Source of the DNA: Sphingobacterium sp. UBA1575 | GTDB taxonomy: Bacteria; Bacteroidota; Bacteroidia; Sphingobacteriales; Sphingobacteriaceae | DNA length: 13,503 bases | Reading direction: 5' to 3' | Assembly (NCBI GenBank): GCA_002322865.1 | Contig: DCOH01000048.1 | Coordinates: forward strand, 81,894-95,396 | Shown: in pieces, positions 7,434 to 13,503 of the stretch | Numbering within the stretch: position 1 is the first letter of the stretch | Layout of the letters: every line of letters begins with the position of its first letter | Position numbers and translations under genes: made by a program | Notes under the pieces: model-generated | What the model was told of the DNA's origin: nothing | What the model saw: the letters and a program-made list of their open reading frames with translations, nothing else | Databases searched by the model: none

Positions 7434-7444
7434 GATTGGAAGGA

Positions 7445-10400
7445 TTAAAAGTTAACATTTAGACCTAAACTATATGTTTTGACATTTGGATAGCGGGTTC
7501 CACGGCCATCGCCTAATTCCATATCCCAGAATTTGAAAGGTGTCCAAGTAACCAGGTTGTATCCTGCGAAAAATATATTCGCATTGTTCAGACCGATGGG
7601 ATTTGTCCAATTTTTAGGTAACATATAAGATAACTGAACGTCTTTTAATCGGATATAGCGGCCATTTTTCAACCACCAAGTGGATGTTTGGTAGTTACCG
7701 TTCGGGCTACCATCTGATAAACGAGGGTAGAAAGCATCTTGACGAGGGTTATCAATAGTCCAACGATCTTCAATATTGCTCAGCAGGTTACCACGGCTCA
7801 TGGATACTGAGAATGGCATCAAACCTTCACCGTTCATATGTACATCCACATTTCCTACACCTTGGAATAGGGTAGATAGCGAAAGGTTTTTGTAATTTAC
7901 ACTGAATCCAAATCCATATACAAATTCAGGAATTGTTCCATATCCGATTGGTACTCTATCGAAATCATCAATTTTTCCATCACCATTCGCATCTTGGAAT
8001 TTGATGTCTCCTGGTCTTACAAGTCCAGAATGTAATGGACCATTGGCAATTTCTTCCTCGGTTTCGAATAAACCTAAGGCAACCAAACCATAACGTTGAC
8101 CTAATTTTTGACCCTTTTGATCTAGCCAAGGATATAATGGATCAGGCTGGTCATTCTCAACGATTTTGTTTCTGTTCAAGGTGAAATTTCCTAAGATTTG
8201 GAACCCGAAATCATTGAACTTTTTGGTATACGTGATGGATCCATCAAAACCTTTATTATCAATGATCCCTAAGTTACCGAATGGTGCCGTCTGTAAACCT
8301 ACATAGGTTGGAACATTGCCACGACGAAGGAAAATTCCTTCTCTGCGCTCTTTGAACAAATCAAATTGTAGGCTAAATTCATTGTTTTTGGTCTGTAAAT
8401 CTATACCCAAGTTGCTCTTGATAGATGTTTCCCAAGTCACATTAACACCATATTCACCAATATTATATCCAGTAGAATAATTGTTTCCTCTATCTTTTCC
8501 GAAGTTATACCCACCAGTATTGGCAATCGTGGAGATATAGGCAAAACGGGTCTCACCTGATTCACTAAGGATTCTACTGCTTCCTACTTTACCATGGGAA
8601 AACCTTAATTTAGCAACGGGCAATGTTTCCTTCAAACCAGTAAAGAAATTTTCCTCGCTCAAAACCCAAGCCAAGCCAACGGATGGGAAGAATCCAAAGC
8701 GATTTGCTGGTGCAAAGTTTTCAGAACCATTGTAGCCAAAGTTGGCTTCCAAGAAGTATTTATCAGCATAGGAATAGGTCCCTCTTCCCGACAAACCTAA
8801 AAAGCGGAAGGGTAGGGAAGAAATCAATGTTCCTGCCTGCGAATTCAACTCGTCTGATTTGTTGAACAATAACATACCTGTTGTGCTGTGTTTTCCAAAA
8901 GAGCGGTTATAATTTAATGCACCTTCTAAATAGATGGTTCTAGTCCCTTGTGAAGATCTAGCAAAGCTTAAGAAACGATCGCCTTCAAAAGTTTGCTCAT
9001 ATTGCATTTCACCATTTTCATCCCTACCGGTAGCCAAATAAGAACTTGGACGTTTTGTTCTTCGCATACTGGTATAGTTGTAAACATCGAAGGAGAACAT
9101 CGCCGTAGCGGAAAGTCCTTTGGTGATAAATGGTAATTGTTGGGTTGCCCGAAGGTTAGAAAACAATTGGTTTCGCCACTGATTGGCATATCCTGTTTGG
9201 GTTAAGTGGGCATATGGATTGACCAAGGAGCCAGCTCTTTGGTCAGGTACCGTCCCGTTTTCATACATGGCCGGGTGCAGGACAGGAGTTACCATCCACG
9301 CATTGGCAAAGATATCGCCATTTCCCGTTGCCGGATAATTGGCATTGGCCAAGTAACCTTGGATTCCCAATTCAATCTTTGTATTGATGGATGGTCTTAC
9401 TGTCAGGTTGGAGGTTAGGTTGTACCTCTTATAACCTACTTGTTGGTTATAATTCACACTAGGGTCTTCAGTATATAAACCATTTTCGTCGTAATAGCTG
9501 GTACCAACATAATAGGTTGCCAAGTCAGATCCCCCGCTGATGTTCAGGTTTCCTCTACGTTGCTGACCAAAATCTCGGAAAAGGACATCCATCCAATCCA
9601 CATTTGGATAGAGGTATGGATCTTCTCCACTCGCTGTTTTTTCAATTCTTTCTTCACTATAGATTGGAGCTGCGCCTCGATTCGTCAATGCTTCATTTGA
9701 CATGCGCATATAAGTTATACCATCTGCGAATTCCGGTAATTTGGTGAATTGGGTTACTCCTTCATAATACCGGAAGCTGAATTTTGGTTTTCCTGCTTGT
9801 CCAGCTTTGGTTTTGATGATGACAACCCCGTTGGCACCACGAACACCATATACAGAAGTTGCAGCTGCATCTTTTAGCACCGTAAAGCTTTCTATATCTT
9901 CTGGATCTACGTTGGACATACTTCTAGGTGTACCGTCCACCAAAATCAATGGGGCACTTAATCCTTGGCTGAAAGTCGAAATTCCTCGGATCCAAATCCC
10001 GGCATCATCAAATCCAGGCTCTCCTGTGCGTTGTACAGCAATAACCCCAGAAACTTTACCAGCTATGGCATTGGTGAGGTTAGCTGCTGGGACCTGTAGT
10101 TTTTTCGCTTCTACAGTTGACTGTGAACCCACAACGGAAAGTTTCTTTTGGGTACCAAATCCGACAACTACCACCTCATCGATTCCTGCTTCCGTGATTT
10201 CCATGGTAACTTCGATGGATTTATTCGTTCCAATATTTGTTTCAATAGTCTTGTAACCAACAATCTGAAAAACTAGCTCACTATTGTTCGGGACATTCAG
10301 GATGAACTTACCGTTCAAGTCAGTAGTGGTCCCATTGGATTGTTTTCCTTTTTGGTATACGGTTACTCCCGCTAATGGAGTGCCATCTGTATCTTTTACG

Positions 10401-10816
10401 GTACCCGTAATTTCACTTTGAGGAGATGTAGGGCCGGTTTTTCTTGGCGCTGGTTTGCTCACGATCCGAACAAAATCATGTTTGGTTTCAATCGTAAGGT
10501 TATGTTTTGCCAGTATGGCATTAAGCACCTCTCGAGCGGTGTTTTTCCCCGAATAGTTCACCTTGGATTTCAAGTAACTCGCATCGTTATTATAGGCTAA
10601 AGGAATATGGTATTTGGTTTGCAATTCTTCCAATGCCGTTTGCAGACTGATATTCTTAAAATCTACTTTTATTGTTTTTAGCAACTCCTTCTGTCCGTAA
10701 GATTCTGTACTGGCGAATACGATACAGCAGGTAAGGAGAAAACTCCAGAGCATAAATGATTTACGCATAATCTGTCGTAGGTTAGGGTTATATAAAATGA
10801 GTCGAATTTTTTGCAT
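7445..10816 (-). CDS. susC-like: SusC/RagA-family TonB-dependent outer-membrane transporter with STN (signal-transducing) domain
   Basis: A 1123-residue TonB-dependent channel that pairs with the SusD encoded next. The order is: signal peptide (hydrophobic core FMLWSFLLTCCIVFAS); an STN domain at about 48-120, which in this class contacts FecR; a CarboxypepD_reg-like beta domain at about 136-208 (ITGTVKDTDGTPLAGVTVYQ); a TonB-box-like DEVVVVGFGTQKK at 213-225; a plug domain at about 225-337 ending in the SusC signature VLKDAAATSVYGVRGANG; then the beta-barrel. FQDANGDGKIDDFDR near 935 is a common SusC calcium-like loop, and the C-terminus ends in Phe as outer-membrane barrels do. ATG at 10816 gives a long N-region; Met17 at 10768 (MRKSFMLW) is an equally good start. 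The STN domain and the upstream fecR indicate trans-envelope signalling control. Confidence 0.96.
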   Translation of the reverse strand: MQKIRLILYNPNLRQIMRKSFMLWSFLLTCCIVFASTESYGQKELLKTIKVDFKNISLQTALEELQTKYHIPLAYNNDASYLKSKVNYSGKNTAREVLNAILAKHNLTIETKHDFVRIVSKPAPRKTGPTSPQSEITGTVKDTDGTPLAGVTVYQKGKQSNGTTTDLNGKFILNVPNNSELVFQIVGYKTIETNIGTNKSIEVTMEITEAGIDEVVVVGFGTQKKLSVVGSQSTVEAKKLQVPAANLTNAIAGKVSGVIAVQRTGEPGFDDAGIWIRGISTFSQGLSAPLILVDGTPRSMSNVDPEDIESFTVLKDAAATSVYGVRGANGVVIIKTKAGQAGKPKFSFRYYEGVTQFTKLPEFADGITYMRMSNEALTNRGAAPIYSEERIEKTASGEDPYLYPNVDWMDVLFRDFGQQRRGNLNISGGSDLATYYVGTSYYDENGLYTEDPSVNYNQQVGYKRYNLTSNLTVRPSINTKIELGIQGYLANANYPATGNGDIFANAWMVTPVLHPAMYENGTVPDQRAGSLVNPYAHLTQTGYANQWRNQLFSNLRATQQLPFITKGLSATAMFSFDVYNYTSMRRTKRPSSYLATGRDENGEMQYEQTFEGDRFLSFARSSQGTRTIYLEGALNYNRSFGKHSTTGMLLFNKSDELNSQAGTLISSLPFRFLGLSGRGTYSYADKYFLEANFGYNGSENFAPANRFGFFPSVGLAWVLSEENFFTGLKETLPVAKLRFSHGKVGSSRILSESGETRFAYISTIANTGGYNFGKDRGNNYSTGYNIGEYGVNVTWETSIKSNLGIDLQTKNNEFSLQFDLFKERREGIFLRRGNVPTYVGLQTAPFGNLGIIDNKGFDGSITYTKKFNDFGFQILGNFTLNRNKIVENDQPDPLYPWLDQKGQKLGQRYGLVALGLFETEEEIANGPLHSGLVRPGDIKFQDANGDGKIDDFDRVPIGYGTIPEFVYGFGFSVNYKNLSLSTLFQGVGNVDVHMNGEGLMPFSVSMSRGNLLSNIEDRWTIDNPRQDAFYPRLSDGSPNGNYQTSTWWLKNGRYIRLKDVQLSYMLPKNWTNPIGLNNANIFFAGYNLVTWTPFKFWDMELGDGRGTRYPNVKTYSLGLNVNF

Positions 10817-10907
10817 CTTTGCATAAATTAATAAAGGTTAAAACTTTGTTGATTGTCTCTGCTAATCAGTTAGTTTCTCAGGCAAGTTGATTACAGAAAA
10901 ATAATTG

Positions 10908-10935
10908 CAGGGGTGCCTGGCACTCCTGTTTTTTT
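10908..10935 (+). terminator. Intrinsic-terminator-shaped hairpin with U7 tail, plus-strand orientation, inside the fecR-susC gap
   Basis: On the plus strand, CAGGGGTGC (10908-10916) pairs with GCACTCCTG (10920-10928) around a CTG loop, 9 bp with one G-U, followed at once by seven T (10929-10935). This is the classic shape for terminating plus-strand RNA, yet both neighbours (fecR, susC) are on the minus strand. Read on the minus strand the same stem has an A-C mismatch and a looser U-rich tract about 5 nt downstream (ATTATTTTT), so it may also stop or attenuate fecR transcripts. Confidence 0.6.
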
Positions 10936-10948
10936 AAAGTGTTAGCTA

Positions 10949-11986
10949 TTATTTCTTTTTAATTTCCCATAGTTGATCAGATTTTTTAATGAGGTTAGCA
11001 TTATTCATTTCCGCAAGTGTTTGTAATACTTGTTCAATACTTTTTCTTTTGAAGGTGATGGTGGTTTTTGTATTGGCAATGTCCGGTGAAACGATGATGG
11101 AATCGCCATAATACCGATAGGCCTTTTTAAGAATGGTGCTCAGTTTTTCTCCGAAATGCACCAATTCTTTATTGTACCAATTGTTATTATTAAAAGATTT
11201 GACTTCCCAATTGTTATTTGTTAGCACAGCTCTTTCACCTTTGTTCAGCTCGACTTTATCACCTGTTGATTGAGTTATTTGTGCTTCAAAATTGGTAAGA
11301 TCTTGGTTTAACAGAGTTGAATAAGTCTTTTCGTCCATTTGAAAAACTTTTACCTTTCCCGAATTGACTTCTACAGATTTTTCAATATCAGAATCGATAT
11401 TGAAGGAGGTGCCAACTACTCGGGTTACAAAATCTTTTGATAAAATGAGGAAAGGTCTTTGCGGATCCTTTGCCACATCGAAGAATGCTTCTCCATTTAA
11501 CTTAACGATTCGAAGTTGGCCGGTGGTTGACTTTGCATAGGTAATGCTGGAATTTCCATTAAGCTTTATTTCTGTACTGTCGGAAAGCCTGAAGTGTTTT
11601 TGTTCGCCATGTATGGTACTGATGGTTTCCCAAACGATTTCTTGTGGCTTTGTTGATTTTTTAGGGTACAGGAATATGCCAGCTATAACAAGAGAAGCAA
11701 CCAATGCCCAACCGAGGTAATGGAAAGGAAAACGTTTTGTTGATTTGTGGGGATTTTGGTTTAGTATGGATTGTAATATGCGGTTTTTTGTTTTTTCTTG
11801 GTTAGGATAGATGGGGTATTCTTGGATTTGTAATTTTAATAGGTCATAATCCATTTGCATGGATTGGAGAAGATCTTTAAGAGCAGATGATGATTCAAAT
11901 AGCTGTTTTAATCTGGATAGCTCTTGGTTATTGAGTTTTCCAGACTTAAACTTTTCTAATAAGGTAAATATTTCTTTGGTGGTCAT
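10949..11986 (-). CDS. fecR-like: FecR-family anti-sigma factor with C-terminal DUF4974-type domain
   Basis: A 345-residue inner-membrane anti-sigma factor. The cytoplasmic N-terminal segment (about 1-80, helical, FKSGKLNNQELSRLKQLFES) binds the sigma factor. One transmembrane helix lies at about 90-107 (YLGWALVASLVIAGIFLY). The periplasmic FecR domain runs about 118-215 (HGEQKHFRLSDSTEIKLNGN, LNGEAFFDVAKDPQRPFLI, VVGTSFNID, VEVNSGKVKV). A DUF4974-type domain sits at about 275-343 (ILKKAYRYYGDSIIVS, TTITFKRKSIEQVLQTLAEM); it resembles the STN fold. A 30-residue stretch (217-246) separates FecR-core strands and looks like an insertion. It lies 132 bp upstream of susC, same strand, and would relay the SusC signal. 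No sigma gene sits directly beside it, which is unusual for this class. Confidence 0.95.
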   Translation of the reverse strand: MTTKEIFTLLEKFKSGKLNNQELSRLKQLFESSSALKDLLQSMQMDYDLLKLQIQEYPIYPNQEKTKNRILQSILNQNPHKSTKRFPFHYLGWALVASLVIAGIFLYPKKSTKPQEIVWETISTIHGEQKHFRLSDSTEIKLNGNSSITYAKSTTGQLRIVKLNGEAFFDVAKDPQRPFLILSKDFVTRVVGTSFNIDSDIEKSVEVNSGKVKVFQMDEKTYSTLLNQDLTNFEAQITQSTGDKVELNKGERAVLTNNNWEVKSFNNNNWYNKELVHFGEKLSTILKKAYRYYGDSIIVSPDIANTKTTITFKRKSIEQVLQTLAEMNNANLIKKSDQLWEIKKK

Positions 11987-12317
11987 ACTTATATATATCC
12001 TGAAATTGAGTTTTGGTAGGGTTGGGGGATGATAAAAGTTTGTAAGTTATTGGTTTTCAGGTTTATTATTTTGCGTCATTGCGAGGAACGAAGCAATCTT
12101 TCGAATAGTTTAAAGTTTGCTTCGTCGTGCCTCCTCGCAATGACGTAAAGCCTCCTCGCAATGACGAACGGCCCCTCGCAATGACGTAGACTTATAACTT
12201 AACACCCTTATAAAACCAAAAATCTTAACTAAATTAGATTCCAAGTTTTAGATTAGACTTTAAGTTTTAAATTAATCCCAAGATTAAATTTTACCTATAC
12301 TCAATTATCAAACAACC
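11987..12317. other. 331-bp divergent intergenic region between fecR and the DUF4256 gene
   Basis: No coding signal is seen here. The stretch holds the REP-like palindrome and its repeated right arm (12074-12190). The remainder (12191-12317) is very AT-rich with short imperfect repeats (TTAGATT, AAGTTTTA). It must contain promoters for both flanking genes, but I find no exact TAnnTTTG box on either strand, so I place none. Confidence 0.6.
12074..12190. repeat. REP-like palindromic element with a triplicated right arm
   Basis: CGTCATTGCGAGGA (12074-12087) is the exact reverse complement of TCCTCGCAATGACG (12132-12145). Further in, ACGAAGCAA (12088-12096) matches TTGCTTCGT (12117-12125). This gives a 14 + 9 bp stem with a 6-nt bulge (12126-12131) and a 20-nt loop. 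The right arm then recurs as GCCTCCTCGCAATGACG at 12129 and 12150 and GCCCCTCGCAATGACG at 12171, a period of 21 bp with 4-5-nt tails (TAAA, AACG, TAGA). The CGTCATTGCGAGGA...GAAGCAATC core resembles a dispersed palindrome known from many Bacteroidota and some other bacterial genomes; that link is from memory. Confidence 0.85.
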
Positions 12318-12917
12318 ATGAAAAAATCCCTAACCCCAGAAAGAACCACAGAACTTCTCCAAATTCTTCAAAAACGTTTTGAAAAGAACATGGATAGACA
12401 TCCCAATATTTCCTGGGAAACAGTTGCAAAATCCTTGCAACAAAACCCCGAAAAACTATACATCATCAATGAAATGGAAGAAACTGACGGAGAACCAGAT
12501 GTCGTAATTCTATCCAAAGATTCCAAGGACTCCAAAGACAAAAACTCCAATAAAACTAAATCCTCCAATGATATTATTTTTGTCGATTGCTCAGCAGAAA
12601 GCCCAAAAGGTAGAAGAAGTTTCTGTTACGATCAAGATGCTTTAGACTCCAGAAAAGAACACAAACCTAAACATAGCGCTATTGGCTTCGCCAAAGAAAT
12701 CCGTATCACCCTATTGAACGAAGAAGAATACCATACCCTTCAATCCTACGGGAAATTTGATCTCAAAACCAGCACCTGGCTAGCAACTCCAGCAGCAGTT
12801 CGGGATTTAGGAGGCGCTATATTTGGCGATAGACGCTATAACCGAGTATTCATATACCACAACGGAGCAGAATCTTATTACGCTGCAAGAGGATTTCGCG
12901 GAAAAATTATCTTATAG
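12318..12917 (+). CDS. DUF4256 family protein of unknown function
   Basis: A 199-residue soluble protein without signal peptide or membrane segment. It carries the conserved DUF4256 blocks: ELLQILQKRFEKNMDRHP near 12-29, NEMEETDGEPDVV at 51-63, FVDCSAESPKGRRSFCYDQDAL at 88-109 (listed here as landmarks), RKEHKPKHSAI at 112-122, YGKFDLKTSTWLATPA at 144-159, and the C-terminal VFIYHNGAESYYAARGFRG block at 177-195. The family has no established function to my knowledge. Residues 65-84 (SKDSKDSKDKNSNKTKSSN) interrupt the join between the second and third blocks; the first three triplets come from a 9-bp DNA repeat at 12513-12539. ATG 12318 begins the conserved family N-terminus. It is divergent from fecR and 52 bp upstream of the padR gene; the two may share a transcript. 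Confidence 0.88.
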   Translation: MKKSLTPERTTELLQILQKRFEKNMDRHPNISWETVAKSLQQNPEKLYIINEMEETDGEPDVVILSKDSKDSKDKNSNKTKSSNDIIFVDCSAESPKGRRSFCYDQDALDSRKEHKPKHSAIGFAKEIRITLLNEEEYHTLQSYGKFDLKTSTWLATPAAVRDLGGAIFGDRRYNRVFIYHNGAESYYAARGFRGKIIL

Positions 12918-12921
12918 TTTT

Positions 12922-12946
12922 ATATACATAAGAAAATTATGTATAT
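12922..12946. promoter_or_regulatory. Candidate PadR operator: 10-bp inverted repeat before padR
   Basis: ATATACATAA (12922-12931) and TTATGTATAT (12937-12946) are perfect reverse complements separated by GAAAA. The repeat ends 24 bp before the padR start and overlaps the likely promoter. PadR repressors bind palindromes containing ATGT/ACAT half-sites and often control their own gene. The order here is ACAT-N9-ATGT, reversed relative to the usual description, so this is a candidate. No T-run follows it, so a terminator for the preceding gene is unlikely. Confidence 0.5.
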
Positions 12947-12969
12947 TAGATTTATAATTACTAATCTTC

Positions 12970-13308
12970 ATGAAGGATTCCAAATTATTGAAAGGTACTT
13001 TGCAGACCATCATCCTGAAATTACTGTCAGGTACAGATCGGATGTATGGCTATGAGATCACCCAACAGGTCAAACAATTAACCGAAGGCGAATTTGTGTT
13101 AACAGAAGGTGCATTATACCCAGCCTTGCACAAATTAGAAGCAGAGGGGATGCTGGCTACGGAGTCGGAGATAGTAGATGGTAGAGCTAGGAAATATTAT
13201 TCACTAACAGCAAAGGGAAAAGAGGAGCAAGTGGCCAAAGTGCAGGATGCCCTCACTTTTGTGGAGAAACTTCAGCTGATCTTGAATGCAAAACCAAGTA
13301 TATCATAA
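12970..13308 (+). CDS. PadR-family transcriptional regulator
   Basis: A 112-residue winged-helix repressor. Hallmarks are KLLKGTLQTIILKLLSG (first helix), MYGYEITQQVKQLTEGEF, TEGALYPALHKLEAEGML (recognition helix) and GRARKYYSLTAKGKEE (wing), followed by a C-terminal helix (about 88-105) for dimerisation. Length matches the short PadR-s2 subfamily. Its TAA stop (13306-13308) overlaps the ATG of the next gene in TAATG, so the two are translationally coupled. The usual arrangement is a PadR repressor controlling itself and a coupled membrane-protein or transporter gene. The inverted repeat at 12922-12946 is its likely operator. Confidence 0.93.
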   Translation: MKDSKLLKGTLQTIILKLLSGTDRMYGYEITQQVKQLTEGEFVLTEGALYPALHKLEAEGMLATESEIVDGRARKYYSLTAKGKEEQVAKVQDALTFVEKLQLILNAKPSIS

Positions 13309-13503
13309 TGGAAAAGAAATTGAATAAATCGGAGCTAAAGGAGCTTTTAGCCTTTATTGAGCATAAAGGATATACCTTTGTGGATGTTCAATTGGAGATT
13401 CTTGATCATTTTGCCTGCAAGGTAGAAGAATTGATGACGGCGGATCCAACTTTGAATTTACAAGCAGCCATGGTACAAGCTCATCAAAGTTTTGGGGCAA
13501 TGG
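13308..13503 (+). CDS. N-terminus of PadR-coupled protein, probably a membrane protein (truncated by window edge)
   Basis: An open frame of 65 codons from ATG 13308 runs to the window edge. It starts MEKKLNKSELKELLAFIEHK and contains YTFVDVQLEILDHFACKVEE. This soluble helical segment resembles the N-terminal region of uncharacterised Bacteroidota membrane proteins that follow PadR genes, comparable in position to HAAS-type domains of other phyla. No transmembrane segment falls within the visible part. The one-base overlap with padR shows co-translation. I recognise the style but not a named family. Confidence 0.75.
   Translation, partial: MEKKLNKSELKELLAFIEHKGYTFVDVQLEILDHFACKVEELMTADPTLNLQAAMVQAHQSFGAM

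Noticed and set aside
9807..10256. 149-codon plus-strand open frame inside susC
   Set aside because: It is antisense to the conserved plug domain of susC and shows no independent coding features.
12129..12190. Three roughly 21-bp direct repeats as a possible mini-CRISPR array
   Set aside because: The units are contiguous with only 4-5-nt variable tails, no spacers of CRISPR length and no cas genes; they are copies of a palindrome arm.
12234..12269. TTAGATT and AAGTTTTA short repeats upstream of the DUF4256 gene as regulatory iterons
   Set aside because: Spacing is irregular (14 and 19 bp) and the surrounding region is extremely AT-rich, so chance is the simpler explanation.

Overview
The window looks like a Bacteroidota chromosome, most likely family Sphingobacteriaceae (Sphingobacterium- or Pedobacter-like). 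The reasons are a SusC/SusD pair with a FecR that carries the C-terminal DUF4974-type domain, an expansion-family ECF sigma factor, Bacteroidota -33/-7 promoter motifs (TTG near -33, TAnnTTTG near -7), scarce Shine-Dalgarno sites and moderately low GC. The genus is inferred from protein style only.

Left part (1-1905, minus strand): a thiamine-biosynthesis operon read right to left. A TPP riboswitch is followed by a small thiS and a thiC cut by the window edge. The leader shows a full expression platform by eye. A 28-nt segment is complementary to the 5' half of the aptamer, and it overlaps a hairpin that buries the thiS ribosome-binding site and AUG. Divergent from it on the plus strand (2006-2872) is an RhtA-like EamA-family exporter.

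Middle (3058-11986): a nutrient-uptake (PUL-like) cassette. On the minus strand, in transcription order, are fecR (anti-sigma), susC (TonB-dependent transducer/porin with an STN domain), susD (lipoprotein receptor), a DUF1735 + discoidin-domain surface lipoprotein, and an endonuclease/exonuclease/phosphatase (EEP)-fold lipoprotein. susC to the EEP gene are spaced 11-22 bp apart and look like one operon. An ECF sigma factor lies at the far end (3058-3657, plus strand, TTG start), convergent with the cassette rather than beside fecR. No glycoside hydrolase or other CAZyme is visible; the only evident enzyme is the EEP hydrolase. The model is that SusC/SusD binds and imports a substrate, the STN domain signals occupancy to FecR, and FecR releases an ECF sigma factor, perhaps the one at 3058, to activate susC.

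Right part (11987-13503): the fecR/DUF4256 divergent intergenic region contains a REP-like palindrome whose right arm is present three times as a roughly 21-bp tandem repeat. Then come, on the plus strand, a DUF4256 protein with a small serine/lysine-rich insertion, a PadR-family repressor preceded by a 10-bp perfect inverted repeat (candidate autoregulatory operator), and the start of a translationally coupled partner gene cut by the window edge.

I see no rRNA, tRNA, CRISPR array, prophage or transposase. The strongest candidates for a second look are the thiS riboswitch expression platform, the CAZyme-free EEP cassette with its displaced sigma factor, and the REP element with a multiplied arm.
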